Shown here: positions 1 through 10,953 of the stretch, in pieces
How the letters are laid out: every line of letters begins with the position of its first letter
Numbering within the stretch: position 1 is the stretch's first letter
Source of the DNA: Hanleya hanleyi
Taxonomy: Eukaryota; Mollusca; Polyplacophora; Lepidopleurida; Hanleyidae
Length of the DNA: 64,000 nucleotides
Assembly (NCBI GenBank): GCA_036873755.1
Contig: JAVTVY010018897.1
Span: 1 to 64,000, forward strand
Reading direction: 5' to 3'
Program-made: the position numbers and the translations under genes
Notes under the pieces: model-generated
Seen by the model: the letters and a program-made list of their open reading frames with translations, nothing else
Databases searched by the model: none
What the model was told of the DNA's origin: nothing

Positions 1-50
1 GTGTATGTGTGTGTGTGTGTGTGTGTATGTATGCCTCTGTGTGTGTATGT

Positions 51-275
51 GTGTGCTTGCGAGTGTGTTTCTTGGATCGGAGCTCTTGGAGCTCAAAGCC
101 TGTGGAGCTCAGAGCTCGGAAGTGACATTTGCATATGACCTCTGTGAGGTCACTTCCGCTTCCGTTCACCTGACCGGAACTGACCTTTGACCCCGGCGCG
201 CGCGGTGTAAAGGTTTCCACAGGCTTTGAGCTCCAAGAGCGCCGATCCAAGAAACACACTCGCAAGCACACACAT
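51..275. repeat. Inverted repeat beside (CA)n tracts
   Basis: An arm at about 51-107 is repeated in reverse complement at about 217-275, with one clear mismatch and a spacer of about 110 bp. Both arms run from (TG)n/(CA)n sequence through a conserved block containing GGAGCTC. The outer sequence is almost pure CA/TG microsatellite. Reading frames here are low-complexity Cys/Val or His/Thr runs and are not genes. Confidence 0.8.
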
Positions 276-576
276 ACACACACACACACGCCTAAACACA
301 CACGCACATGCACACGCACACACACACGCACACACACACACGCCTATGCGCGCAGGGGTCAACGGTCAGTTCCTGGTACCCTGGTGTACCCTATGCCCTA
401 CGGGCTATAGGGTACAGGGTGCACCAGGTATGTGTTTGTGTGCGCCTGCGTACGATGACGTCACTTCCGAGCAGCGCAGGGGTCAAAGGTTACTTCCGGA
501 CTATAGGAACACTTGTGAACGTGTAGATCTTTCTTCCTCTCATCTGTCTGTATCATGGCACATGGCGACACACACA

Positions 577-821
577 CCTAGACATAGACGTATACACACA
601 CACATACTGCATACACACACGCACACCCACACACACACACGCATACACACACATGCATACACACACTCACACGCACACATACACAGACGCATATACACAC
701 GCACGCATACACACACGCATACACACACGCGTACACACACTCGCAAGCACACACACATACACATACATACACATGCATACACACACGCATACGCAGGCAT
801 ACACCCACGCACACACACGTT
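577..821. repeat. (CA)n-rich microsatellite
   Basis: Degenerate (CA)n with interspersed CG and CATG steps. It directly abuts the 29-bp minisatellite. A similar CA-rich block lies on the far side of the minisatellite, so the array is bracketed by the same simple-sequence context. Confidence 0.85.
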
Positions 822-3090
822 GACCAGTGTTTGGTGGTATGGCCCTGCTTGACCAGTGTTTGGTGGTATAGCCCTGTTTGACCAGCGTTTGGTGGTATGG
901 CCCACTTTTTGACCAGTGTTTGGTGGTATAGCCCTGTTTGACCAGCGATTTGTGGTATACCCCTGTTTGACCAGTGTTTGGTGGTATATCAATGTTTGAC
1001 CAGTATTTGGTGGTATCGCCCTGTTTGACCAGTGTTTCGTGGTATAGCTTTGCTTGACCATCGTTTGGTGGTATGGCCCTGTTCGACCAGTGGTTGGTGG
1101 TATAGCCCTGTTTGACCAGCGTTTGGTGGTATGGTCCTGTATGACCAGTGTTTGGTGGTATAGCCCTGTTTGACCAGTGTTTGGTGGTATAGCGCTGTTT
1201 GACCAGTGTTTGGTGGTATGGTCCTGTTTGACCAGTGTTTGGTGGTATAGCCCTGTTTGACCAGTGTTTGGTGGTATAGTCCTGTTTGACCAGTGTTTGG
1301 TGGTATAGCCCTGTTTGACCAGTGTTTGGTAGTATGGCCCTGTTTGACCAGTGTTTGTTGGTATGGCCCTGTTTGACCAGTGGTTGGTGGTATAGGCCTG
1401 TTTGACCAGCGTTTGGTGGTATGGTCCTGTTTGACCGGTGTTTGGTGGTATAGCCCTGTTTGACCAGTGTTTGGTGGTATAGTCCTGTTTGACCAGTGTT
1501 TGGTGGTATAGCGCTGTTTGACCAGTGTTTGTTGGTATGGTCCTGTTTGACCAGTGTTTGGTGGTATAGCCCTGTTTGGCCAGTGTTTGGTGGTATAGTC
1601 CTGTTTGACCAGTGTTTGGTGGTATAGCCCTGTTTGACCAGTGTTTGGTAGTATGGCCCTGTTTGACCAGTGTTTGTTGGTATGGCCCTGTTTGACCAGT
1701 GTTTGTTGGTATGGCCCTGTTTGACCAGTGGTTGGTGGTATAGGCCTGTTTGACCAGTGTTTGGTGGTATAGCTTTGTTTGACCAGCGTTTGGTGGTATA
1801 TCCCTGTTTGACCAGTGTTTGGTGGTATAGTCCTGTTTGACCAGTGTTTGGTGGCATAGCCCTGTCTGACCAGTGTTTGGTGGTATGGTCCTGTTTGACC
1901 ATTGTTTGGTAGTATGGCCCTGTTTGACCAGTGTTTGGTGGTATAGCCCTGTTTGACCAGTGTTTGGTGGTATAGCCCTGTTTGACCAGTGTTTGGTGGT
2001 ATAGCCCTGTTTGACCAGTGTCTGGTGGTATAGCCCTGTTTGACTAGTGTTTGATGGTATAGCCCTGTTTGACCAGTGTTTGGTGGTATAGCCCTGTTTG
2101 ACCAGTGTTTGGTGGTATAGCCCTGTTTGCTCAGTGTTTGGTAGTATAAGTCCTGTTTGACCAGTGTTTGGTGGTATAAGTTCTGTTTGACCACTGTTTG
2201 GTGGTATAGCCCTGTTTGACCAGTGTTTGGTGGTATGGTCCTGTTTGACCATTCTTTGGTAGTATGGCCCTGTTTGACCAGTGTTTGGTGGTATAACCCT
2301 GTTTGACCAGTGTTTGGTGGCATAGCCCTGTTTGACCAGTGTTTGGTGGTATAGCCCTGTTTGACCAGTGTTTGGTGGTATAGCCCTGTTTGACCAGTGT
2401 TTGATGGTATAGCCGTGTTTGACCAGTGTTTGGTGGTATAGCCCTGTTTGCCCAGTGTATGGTAGTATAAGTCCTTTTTGACCAGTGTTTGGTGGTATAA
2501 ATTCTGTTTGACCAGTGTTTGGTGGTATAGCCGTCTTTGACCAGTGTTTGGTGGTATAGCCCTGTTTGACCAGTGATTGGTGGTATAGCCCTGTTTGACC
2601 AGTGTTTGGTGGTATATCACTGTTTGACCAGCGTTTGGTGGTATAGCTCTGTTTGACCAGTGTTTCGTGGTATAGCCCTGTTTGACCAGTGTTTGGTGGT
2701 ATAGCCTTGTTTGATCAGTGTTTGGTGGTATAAGTCCTGTTTGACCAGTGTTTAGTGGTATAGTCCTGTTTGACCAGAGTTTGGTGGTATAGCCCTCTTT
2801 GACCAGTGTTTGGTGGTATAGTCCTGTTTGACCAGTGTTTGGTGGTATAGCCCTGTTTGATCAGTATTTGGTGGTATAAGTCCTGTTTGACCAGTGTTTG
2901 GTGGTATAGTCCTGTTTGACCAGAGTTTGGTGGTATAGCCCTCTTTGACCAGTGTTTGGTGGTATAGCACTGTTTGACCAGTGTTTGATGGTATAAGTTT
3001 TTGGTGGTATAGCCCTGTTTGACCAGTGTTTGCTGGTATAGACCTGTTTGACCAGTGCTTGATGGTATAGCCCTTTTTGACCAGTGTTTG
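822..3090. repeat. 29-bp minisatellite, about 78 copies
   Basis: Head-to-tail copies of a 29-bp unit with core gaccagtgtttggtggtata followed by a variable gccctgttt segment. Variation is mostly single bases at fixed positions, such as gtt/gcg after ccag and gg/gt/ga before tata. Because 29 is not a multiple of 3 and the unit has no minus-strand stop, all three minus frames stay open with a 29-residue peptide period. The resulting long minus-strand ORFs are by-products of the repeat, not genes. Confidence 0.95.
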
Positions 3091-3136
3091 TGTGCATGGA
3101 TATGCACAGAATACATGGACATGCGCAGAGTACATG

Positions 3137-3355
3137 TATTCTGTGCTTGGTGGCGTACCCTATGCCCTACGCGCTATAGGGTACAGGTTGCACCACAGGA
3201 TCGTGCGCCTGCATACGGCGACACACACATACACACAGACGCATTCACACACATGCATACACACACACGCACACACACACACACAAAGGCACGCATACAC
3301 ACACACACACACATACAGGCACACACACACGCATACACGCACACACACATGGGGC
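3137..3355. repeat. Palindromic block and second (CA)n tract
   Basis: A near-palindrome of the form gtaccctat...atagggtac at about 3156-3184 is followed by CA-rich sequence. The same palindrome and CA context occur at about 386-418 on the other side of the minisatellite. The minisatellite therefore probably expanded inside a pre-existing repeat unit. Confidence 0.7.
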
Positions 3356-4660
3356 TATAGACAGACCTCGAACTTTTTTGAAAAATTTTCACCGTTTCGT
3401 GCCGGGACACTTCCTATCATGTTTGTCTTGACGAGACTAAGAAAACAAATCCAAACAACCATACCGCAAATGTATAGAAGTAGGTTTCCCAGTGGGACAA
3501 ACATTGGTCCTATACCCTCAGTATAGGACTATATGGGACTATATGGGTCTCCCTGAACTTTTTTCAAAAATTTCACCGTTTCGTGCCGGGACACTTCCTA
3601 TCATGTTTGTCTTGACGAGACTAAGAAAACAAATCCAAACAACCATACCGCAATGTATAGAAGTAGGTTTCCCAGTGGGACAAACATTGGACCTATACTC
3701 CCCATATAGCCAGCCTATAGGACTATATGGGTCTCCCTGAACTTTTTCCAAAAATTTCAACGATGCAGACCGCATCACCGCGGATGAATACAAAGGTCAA
3801 AGAACTATTTTTGACCTGCAAAGGCTATTTATTGGCCCGGAGAGGGCCGGACATTGCCAGAGATTGTCGGACATTACCGGAGATTGCCACACATTAGACG
3901 GCTTCTGATTGGACGAGAGCTCTGTGACGGATTTGACCTTTGACGGCTTCTGATTGGACGAGAGCTCTGTGACTAAGAAAACAAATCCAAACAACCATAC
4001 CGCAAATGTATAGAAGTAGGTTTCCCAGTGGGACAAACATTGGTCCTATACCCCAGTATGGGACTATATGGGGCTATAGACAGACCTCGGAACTTTTTTC
4101 AAAAATTTCACCGTTTCGTGCCGGGACACTTCCTATCATATTTGTCTTGACGAGACTAAGAAAACAAATCCAAACAATCATACCGCAAATGTATAGAAGT
4201 AGGTTTCCCAGTGGGACAAAGATTGGTCCTATACCCCCATAACCCGTATATGGGACTATATGGGTCTCCCTGAACTTTTTTAAAAAAATTCACCGTTTCG
4301 TGGCGGGACACTTCCTATCATGTTTGTCTTGACGAGGCTAAGAAAACAAATCCAAACAACCATACCGCAAATGTATAGAAGTAGGTTTCCCAGTGGGACA
4401 AACATTGGTCCTATACCCTCAGTATGGGACTATATGGGTCTCCCTGAACTTTTTTCAAAAATTTCACCATTTCGTGCCGGGACACTTCCTATCATGTTTG
4501 TCTTGATGAGACTAAGAAAACAAATCCAAACAACCATACCGCAAATGTATAGAAGTAGGTTTCCCAGTGGGACAAACATTGCACCTATACTCCCCATATA
4601 GCCAGCCTATAGGACTATATGGGTCTCCCTGAACTTTTTCCAAAAATTTCAACGATGCAG
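3356..4660. repeat. Roughly 180-bp tandem family with an interspersed second unit
   Basis: Copies starting near 3368, 3548, 4086, 4270 and 4447 share the motif tcaccgtttcgtgccgggac and the segment around gaagtaggtttcccagtggg. Truncated starts occur near 3736 and 4630. A second unit, with aacgatgcagaccgcatcac and repeated ggacattgccggag steps, follows at 3758-3975 and 4650-4865, giving a higher-order arrangement. Short ORFs here repeat the same peptide and are not considered genes. Confidence 0.85.
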
Positions 4661-4861
4661 ACCGCATCACCGCGGATGAATACAAAGGTCAAAGAACTAT
4701 TTTTGACCTGCAAAGGCTATCTATTGGCCCGGAGAGGGCCGGACATTGCCGGAGATTGCCGGACATTACCGGAGATTGCCGGACATTAGACGGCTTCTGA
4801 TTGGACGAGAGCTCTGTGACGGATTTGACCTTTGACGGCTTCTGATTGGACGAGAGCTCTG

Positions 4862-4921
4862 TGACGTCATCGATGACGTCATCTCATTTGCATAAATACG
4901 ACTCAATTTACTCTTTATATA
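4862..4921 (+). promoter_or_regulatory. Two CRE sites, octamer and TATA cluster
   Basis: Two TGACGTCA sites at 4862-4869 and 4874-4881 lie within one palindrome. An octamer ATTTGCAT follows at 4886-4893 and TTATATA at 4915-4921. The order and spacing are promoter-like. No convincing gene follows: the only downstream ORF, near 4972, is basic and unrecognised. It could be an internal promoter of the repeat family. Confidence 0.35.
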
Positions 4922-5225
4922 CTACTAGGGACTGCATCCGTCCATCGTTTGCTGTTGAGACGTTTTAAACGATGGGAAAAAACGTTCAGCAACTACACCC
5001 ATCGTTTGCACCATCGTTTTTTTGTGTGGCGAACGATCAAAAAAACCATCACCGAAGATTGCCGAAGGTGCCGCTGTCGTTCGGAAGAAAACGTCGTCGT
5101 TTGAAAGAAAACGATTGCCGGCTGACAAAAGACGATCGCACGTGTTCAGTTGCGCATAAATACACACTGGGTGAACAAGCCATGCCTTCGCTCTCAACTG
5201 GGGGCGTGTGGAACAAAATATAGCG
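4922..5225. repeat. Dispersed element related to 51,655-51,960 (inverted)
   Basis: The stretch beginning ctagggactgcatccgtcc and containing gacgttttaaacgatg matches, in reverse complement, the end of the block at 51,840-51,960. Both contain several copies of cccatcgtttgcac-like words in opposing orientation, which suggests a foldback-type non-autonomous element. The family was not recognised. Confidence 0.5.
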
Positions 5226-5454
5226 CTCTCAACGAATGTGAAAATGGGTTTATTACAGGGGAAATAAAGTACACTTTTAACTGCCTTCCGCGTTTGTTTT
5301 AAAGGTTGTGATTTGTGCCGATATCTTACTGATCTGAATTCTGTTCAGTTACTATTAAACTTGAAGAGATACCCGTTTCAGAAATATTTAGGTTGATAAA
5401 TATTCCCTTGTTATTCAGGGCGATACGGAAATGTTTACCAGAAAAAGATGGTGT

Positions 5455-5880
5455 CGATTCGCCCGAAAATTTTCGCGATATGCCGACACTAGGTTTTGAT
5501 CAGTTTCCTTGAAAACGCACGGATACAATAGAAATCTAAATAAATATTTTTCATCGCGAGTATTATAGGACCATGAAAATATATCATTTTTGTATCTTCA
5601 GCCGTTTTCTTATAATGTTTACCGGAAAGCCTGTAACACGATTTGCCGGGAATTTTCCTGAAATTCGCCCACTTCAGAGCGCGTTTTCAATACCGCTCTG
5701 GCAAATCGTGTTACACTTTTCTCGGTAAATATCACAAAAAAAGGGCTGAAGAGACAGAAATGATATTTATATTTTGATAATCCTATGATACTCGAGATGA
5801 AAAAATTTGTATTTAGATTTTTTATTTTATGAATGCGTTTTCAAGGGCCAAAAATTCCCGGCAAATCGACTATCTTTGAC
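5455..5880. repeat. Imperfect long inverted repeat (foldback element)
   Basis: The left arm, about 5,512-5,655, runs from ccttgaaaacgca to gtaacacgatttgcc. It reappears in reverse complement at about 5,700-5,850 with scattered mismatches, leaving a loop of about 45 bp. Homology decays outward on both sides. No ORF of note. It resembles a hairpin MITE; no target duplication could be fixed. Confidence 0.65.
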
Positions 5881-6239
5881 GTGAAATAAACCAAAGAATG
5901 GAAAGGTTTCTTCTGTTATTTGGCCTGTATAGTTTGAAATTTCCCGTAACTGCAGTCCATAGGGAAAATCATGTGTCATGAACACACGCGTTTATATAGC
6001 TTTAATATTTTAGAAACATCGCCATTTATTCTACATGTCTGTCCGATAAAACAGCCTGTACACGGGCAGGGAGTACACGAGTATATGCACGTGGCCTACC
6101 CTTCAGGCTGCCGTTTATCCCCAGCAGAGAAAAGTCGATTTCGGACTGCTCCCGCGTGGCGGGAAAATATTGAGCGGTGAAGAACACGTGTCGGTCGAAA
6201 CGTTCATGGTGAAATACCAGATTAGAGAGGAAAACGCTA

Positions 6240-6308
6240 TTCTCCTGCACCCTTACGCAATAACACATTCAACAACACATATATTTGGAATTGTCATGCG
6301 GTGCTAGC
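6240..6308. repeat. About 68-bp direct repeat, copy 1
   Basis: The segment starting tctcctgcacccttacgcaa and ending tgcggtgctagccg is repeated in the same orientation at about 8,381-8,449. The two copies bracket 2.1 kb containing the 28-bp minisatellite, so they may mark a local duplication or the edges of an inserted unit. Confidence 0.75.
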
Positions 6309-6593
6309 CGTGTTTATTCGTTATTTCTGTTCACAAATCTCATTTCTGTTTTACATCATTCCTTTCATAACATCAACCATGTTTAATCATCTAAAACAAT
6401 TCAGTGTACATCATCTTAAATATTAACAGGGTCTTGTACTCAAATCTATGTAAAATACCGCTTTCATGCGGTTATCACAGATCACAATACTTTATACATC
6501 TTTCATTCCACGATACCAACCATGTTCAATCACATTCTCAATGGTAACAATCCAAGGCCCAATTTTCGTACCAAACAGGCTATTTTGTCAACC

Positions 6594-7010
6594 AAGTATT
6601 CTAACGGCTCTTCAGCTCACCAATTATTCTAATGGCTCTTCAGAAGTATTCTAATGGCTCTTTAGCTCACCAAGTATTCTAATGGCTCTTTAGCTCACCA
6701 AGTATTCTAATGGCTCTTTAGCTCACCAAGTATTCTAATGGCTCTTTAGCTCACCAAGTATTCTAATGGCTCTTTAGCTCACCAAGTATTCTAGTGGCTC
6801 TTTAGCTCACCAAGTATTCTAGTGGCTCTTTAGCTCACCAAGTATTCTAGTGGCTCTTTAGCTCACCAAGTATTCTAATGGCTCTTTAGCTCACCAAGTA
6901 TTCTAATGGCTCTTCAGCTCACCAAGTATTCTAATGGCTCTTCAGCTCACCAAGTATTCTAATGGCTCTTCAGCTCACCATTCAGATCACCCAGTATTCT
7001 AATGGCTCTA
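6594..7010. repeat. 28-bp minisatellite
   Basis: About 14-15 tandem copies of a 28-bp unit with core accaagtattctaatggctc and a tail tttagctc or ttcagctc. Degenerate single units recur at about 7,135, 7,500 and 7,730. Confidence 0.9.
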
Positions 7011-7019
7011 CAGCGCATC

Positions 7020-8160
7020 TAGCTATGCATATACAAAATTGCATAATTCAATATTATAGCAAAGTCATATTACTAGAAATAGTACATTCACGTATCCTAT
7101 TGACAGACAATATTTACAACCGCTTTGTAGACAGTATTCTAAGGGCTCTTCAGCCTCAAAAAGCATAATATATACGATCGCTATATGTTCATTCAAAATG
7201 AAAAGTTCTTCGAACAACATTACAAGAGCTGTTTGCTCACAAGTTGATTTGTTCAAATGCATTAGACAAAACCTGTATAATACCGCTTTCAAAAAGGCAC
7301 AAATGCAGGTAAAATGACAAAAGCTTATGGCCTCACTGATATGGACAAGTCAATACATCTAGCATATTCTAATGACCATCCAACTATGAATATTCAATAT
7401 TGCATTACATCAATATTATATTAAAATCGTATTACTAGGATCAGTATATTACCGTATCCTATTGGTAAACGAAAACGTACAACCTCTTTATCAGTCATCA
7501 AATTTCTAAGGCTCTTCAGCCTCAAAAGCATAATATCACATATGCTGGGTATAAGCGCATTCAAAATGAAAAATGCATCGAACAGTACACATACTGTTTT
7601 GAGGTCACTCCGGTGGTTTTCTACCAACCAAAACCTGTATAACACCACTTTCAAAATATGGAAAATGCATAGAAAAGATGACAAACCGTCATGTACATAT
7701 CAAATGTAGACAAATACATACACCAAGTATTTTAATGGCTCTACAGCCCATCCAAATATCCATATTCAATATTGCATACTTCAATATTTTATCAAACTCT
7801 ATAGCTTAGCGATATGCGCATATCTTTTTGATGGATATGTACAACTGCAAAATGGGCCATCAAGTAATCTAAGGCCCTTCAGGCTCATAGAAATAATATC
7901 ATATACGATCGGTATAATCTCATTCAAAATAAAAAATGCTACGAACAGTGATACAAGTACTGTTCATTCACAGTCGTTTTACTCAAATGCACCAAACAAA
8001 GCATGTATAACACCACCTCCAAAATGAGCGTAACAGCAAGATGACAAGCATATGTACATTTTATTTGAATACATACGCCATGTTATTGACCTAAGAAATA
8101 AAGATTTCTTTTTCAACCATATCAGATAGTCAAATGAATACTTTCATTTCCCGCCTTTCG
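7020..8160. other. AT-rich non-coding stretch
   Basis: Contains three loosely related segments of about 330 bp (near 7,040, 7,400 and 7,760), each with a tattcaatattgcat-like word and a gctcttcagcctcaaaa-like word. It therefore appears to be an old tandem family. No supported gene. Confidence 0.5.
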
Positions 8161-8162
8161 TC

Positions 8163-8374
8163 TTAACACTGTCGTGTGTTAATGCTTAGCAAACCGCTGA
8201 CGAGATGGCCTGACCATACAACTGACCTCTATTTAAACCAGAAACCCCCGCCAATGTTATAACAGCTCACAGGACCCTCACCTGTTCTAACATTTCACAC
8301 CTCCACATGTGATTCTTGCTCCCCCAGGAGAAAGTAATTTCGTGCTATTTCCTCCTGTCAAGCGCAAGAAATTA
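8163..8374. repeat. About 212-bp dispersed repeat, copy 1
   Basis: Nearly identical, in the same orientation, to 48,066-48,281. It starts taacactgtcgtgtgttaat, includes a TATTTAAA word and ends gcaagaaattatatt. The TATA-like word and conserved edges would fit a solo LTR or non-autonomous element, but the ends are not TG/CA and the class is unknown. Confidence 0.75.
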
Positions 8375-8380
8375 TATTTC

Positions 8381-8449
8381 TCCTGCACCCTTACGCAATA
8401 ACACATTCAACAACACATATATTTGGAATTGTCATGCGGTGCTAGCCGA
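8381..8449. repeat. About 68-bp direct repeat, copy 2
   Basis: Second copy of the segment at 6,240-6,308; it directly follows the 212-bp dispersed repeat. Confidence 0.75.
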
Positions 8450-9400
8450 GAGTCAAAGAAAGCAAGTAAGTGATAGGAACATGTTCAACCTATTCTCAAT
8501 AAAATCTTTTATATATCCATCTTTATCGTTTCCTCTTTCCAACTAACGTGAAAATCATTCAGTGAAAATATCTGTTTGCCCGAATATGGCAAAGATTTTA
8601 ACAAAACTCCTAAAAGTATTCTCTGACATTTCAGATATCTCAGTCATAATTAAATATCTCTCAGTGTTATAAACGGGACACAGATATGATCCCATTCGCC
8701 CCGTTATCAGGCACGCGCCATCTGTCTTCGATTTTTGATAAGCAATCATATAACCATCAAAAAGCACAAGGACTGAGTGCTTAATATACAGAAAAACAAC
8801 TGAACCCAAAATAAATCTGTATTAGCAAGTAAACACATAGCAAAACGTCTCTGATCCACTTATGTTCGATTACCGTATTAGCTTTAATAATTCACCGTTT
8901 ACTTAGCTTTTTCTAAGTGATAAGTGTAGTCAACAAGCTCTTATTAGCCTCAGTTAGTCCGGGCGAGGATTTTTTTTTATTTTGATTTGTTTCAGGGGGT
9001 GTTTTTGGTAATTATTTCATGGGGTAGGGGTAACAGAATCGCACACGGAATTACTTGTGTTTGTCCTATCATGTCATATTTGGGCTTATTCTTTGCAGGA
9101 GATGCCCCTCTAAATGATAAAATCAATCCCGTTGCTATTGACCTCATAGTGACCTCGGCAGAGGTCAAAAGGTCACCCGAGACAGAAAATATGTGAAATT
9201 CTGATAAATTATAATTTAATTTCTTTAAACATTAGGTATATGTCATAATGAGCCATCTAATTATAGCCAATTAACCATAGTTAACACTGCAGAAGTGACA
9301 CGGTGACGTCATATTGAGAGCTTGACGTCAGAGCACTTTTTTCTACTCCTCAACCGAATTACTGGAAATCATATCTCCAACTATATGAACTGTCAAACTT
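8450..9400. other. Non-coding stretch
   Basis: AT-rich unique-looking sequence. Short ORFs lack recognisable features and no RNA gene was seen. Confidence 0.4.
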
Positions 9401-9403
9401 TAT

Positions 9404-10502
9404 TTAGATATGATCGAGAATGTCATCATCCAAGATAACATCTGATTTGTCTCCTGAAACATTGTTGCAAGATGTGCCGCGGCAATCACTACAGGCAGCC
9501 ACACAGTCCAGACCGTTTTTCCTGCAGCTGCACAATTTTGTGCCACACGTATTCTTGGATGTTGTTTTGCAGCTGCAGCGAATAAAGTTGAGGACAAATT
9601 CTGGTGCTGCAGCAATATCTGTCTTCACTGGAACAAGGACACCGTTTTCTGCTTTCCACCCCCACTGCGTAGGATTGAGACATGTCAGGTTTAGGGTGGC
9701 CCATTGGCACACCTGCAAGTGCACCCTTAGTGCATGGAAATACACAGCCCGAACCGTCGGGGGCAAGCTTTCTGGCTTTAGTTTCTTTTTTTCCAAGAAC
9801 CATCATGCGCCATTCAGCATAACGTAATGCTGTGAGCGTTTCACTCTTTCCATTGAAGATACTCAGCATAACGCTATTGCCTACACTGCCGATCTCCTCT
9901 TGTGTTGCCTCAACGTTTCCGAAACAAGAGACTGTCTCTTGAAGATTTTTTGACTTCAGCGTTTTCATGATCTTCATCTTGCCTTTGCCATATGTGGCGG
10001 AAGTCGTGTCGCAGCCACCCCAAGCATGAACTAACAAGATGAGGTCAGAGGGAATCGGTAACGTCGTCACAACGCTTTGAACTCGCCACCACATCGGGAC
10101 AGGTTTTGTTCTTGACTTACAATCTCTCATCAATGTAGTGTAGAACACATCAGCCATGGTTGTATTCACATGTTTCAGCAGCATTATAAACACGTCGGTA
10201 TCCTCACTCTCAACTACTACAGATTTTCCTGTGTTAGTAATACTAATTGCAGTTTCGACAATCAGACCATCAGCATCACCGTCACATTGAGAGTTTCTAA
10301 TACCATGCTCAGTCAGTCGCTGACACAATAGCTTGATCAATACACTCTTATTGGACCGATTAAGCAGGAACTCCGCCTTCTTTACTGACACACATGTGCT
10401 TCCATCAGCAGCAATCGTAACATCAGCTGACACCTTACCACTGTTTTGACGTTGCTGTTGTTCAGAGGTTTTTGTAGAGAGATCAAAGGTGTAACCATCG
10501 AA
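9404..10502 (-). pseudogene. C-terminal part of a repeat-associated nuclease-like/Cys-rich gene
   Basis: This is the 3' part of a gene whose 5' part lies at 12,392-12,857, beyond a Penelope-like insertion. In order it shows a DGDAD...LIV motif, an EDTDVFIMLL motif and a GGCDTTSATYGKGK motif, resembling acidic clusters of PIN/FEN-like nucleases. A C-terminal Cys cluster follows, with spaced CSC, C, CSCR, C, C and CRG groups. Related proteins are very numerous in invertebrate genomes and are probably transposon-borne. A frame shift inside an A-rich run near 9,790 puts the last ~130 residues in another frame. The nuclease assignment is inferred from motif spacing only. Confidence 0.6.
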
Positions 10503-10726
10503 TTACAAGCGTCTAGTCCGTCATTCATAATCCAGCCGTCGTCCATTAGAGAATATCCGCGTCCATAATCCAAAGACCTATTCCATTTTCCATATAACAG
10601 TATTAGCACCAAATTCAAAAAGACAATCATAGTATACATAAACATAGGCTTGTTTCCTGCAAGAGAGAAGCGGTCAACAGTTTTCAATGATGCCGGCAAG
10701 ACATCATGATGTTCCAAAAATATCAA
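10503..10726 (-). CDS. Small membrane-segment ORF at the Penelope-like 3' end
   Basis: The ORF starting at 10,726 is conserved almost residue for residue in the second copy at 56,520-56,740. Its first ~75 residues contain one hydrophobic stretch, about residues 29-46, followed by a Tyr/Gly/Asp-rich tail including LDYGRGYSLMDDGW. It lies about 230 bp after the RT ORF. Conservation in both copies suggests it belongs to the element; its function is unknown. In both copies the reading frame runs past the element end into flanking DNA. Confidence 0.4.
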
Positions 10727-10953
10727 ATCCGTATCGCTGATCAGTATTCTTAATCCATAATATTCGTTATAAAGTCGGCATCTAAAGAATGATGTATCTC
10801 AGTCACGCTTTGATTGTGACTGTTCATATGAGTACCATGAGGATCTTGAAGTACATGGGTTCATACGGCCCCTAGCCCCGGGTTAAGCGGAATTAGACAC
10901 AAGTTACGAAACGTAGCGCCATAGATCTTGCACGCTACGTTCGTATTTTGCTA

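Noticed and set aside
822..3090. CRISPR-like array
   Set aside because: Units are contiguous without spacers, and the sequence is eukaryotic.
540..3135. Very long minus-strand ORFs of up to 570 codons
   Set aside because: They are translations of a 29-bp minisatellite and (CA)n tracts in several frames at once; periodicity explains their length.
4972..5223. Basic 83-codon ORF after the CRE/TATA cluster
   Set aside because: It lies in a dispersed repeat whose other copy does not keep the frame.
8163..8250. Possible hammerhead ribozyme at ctgacgagatgg...cagaaacc
   Set aside because: CTGANGA and GAAA are present, but no stem II of sensible length pairs between them.
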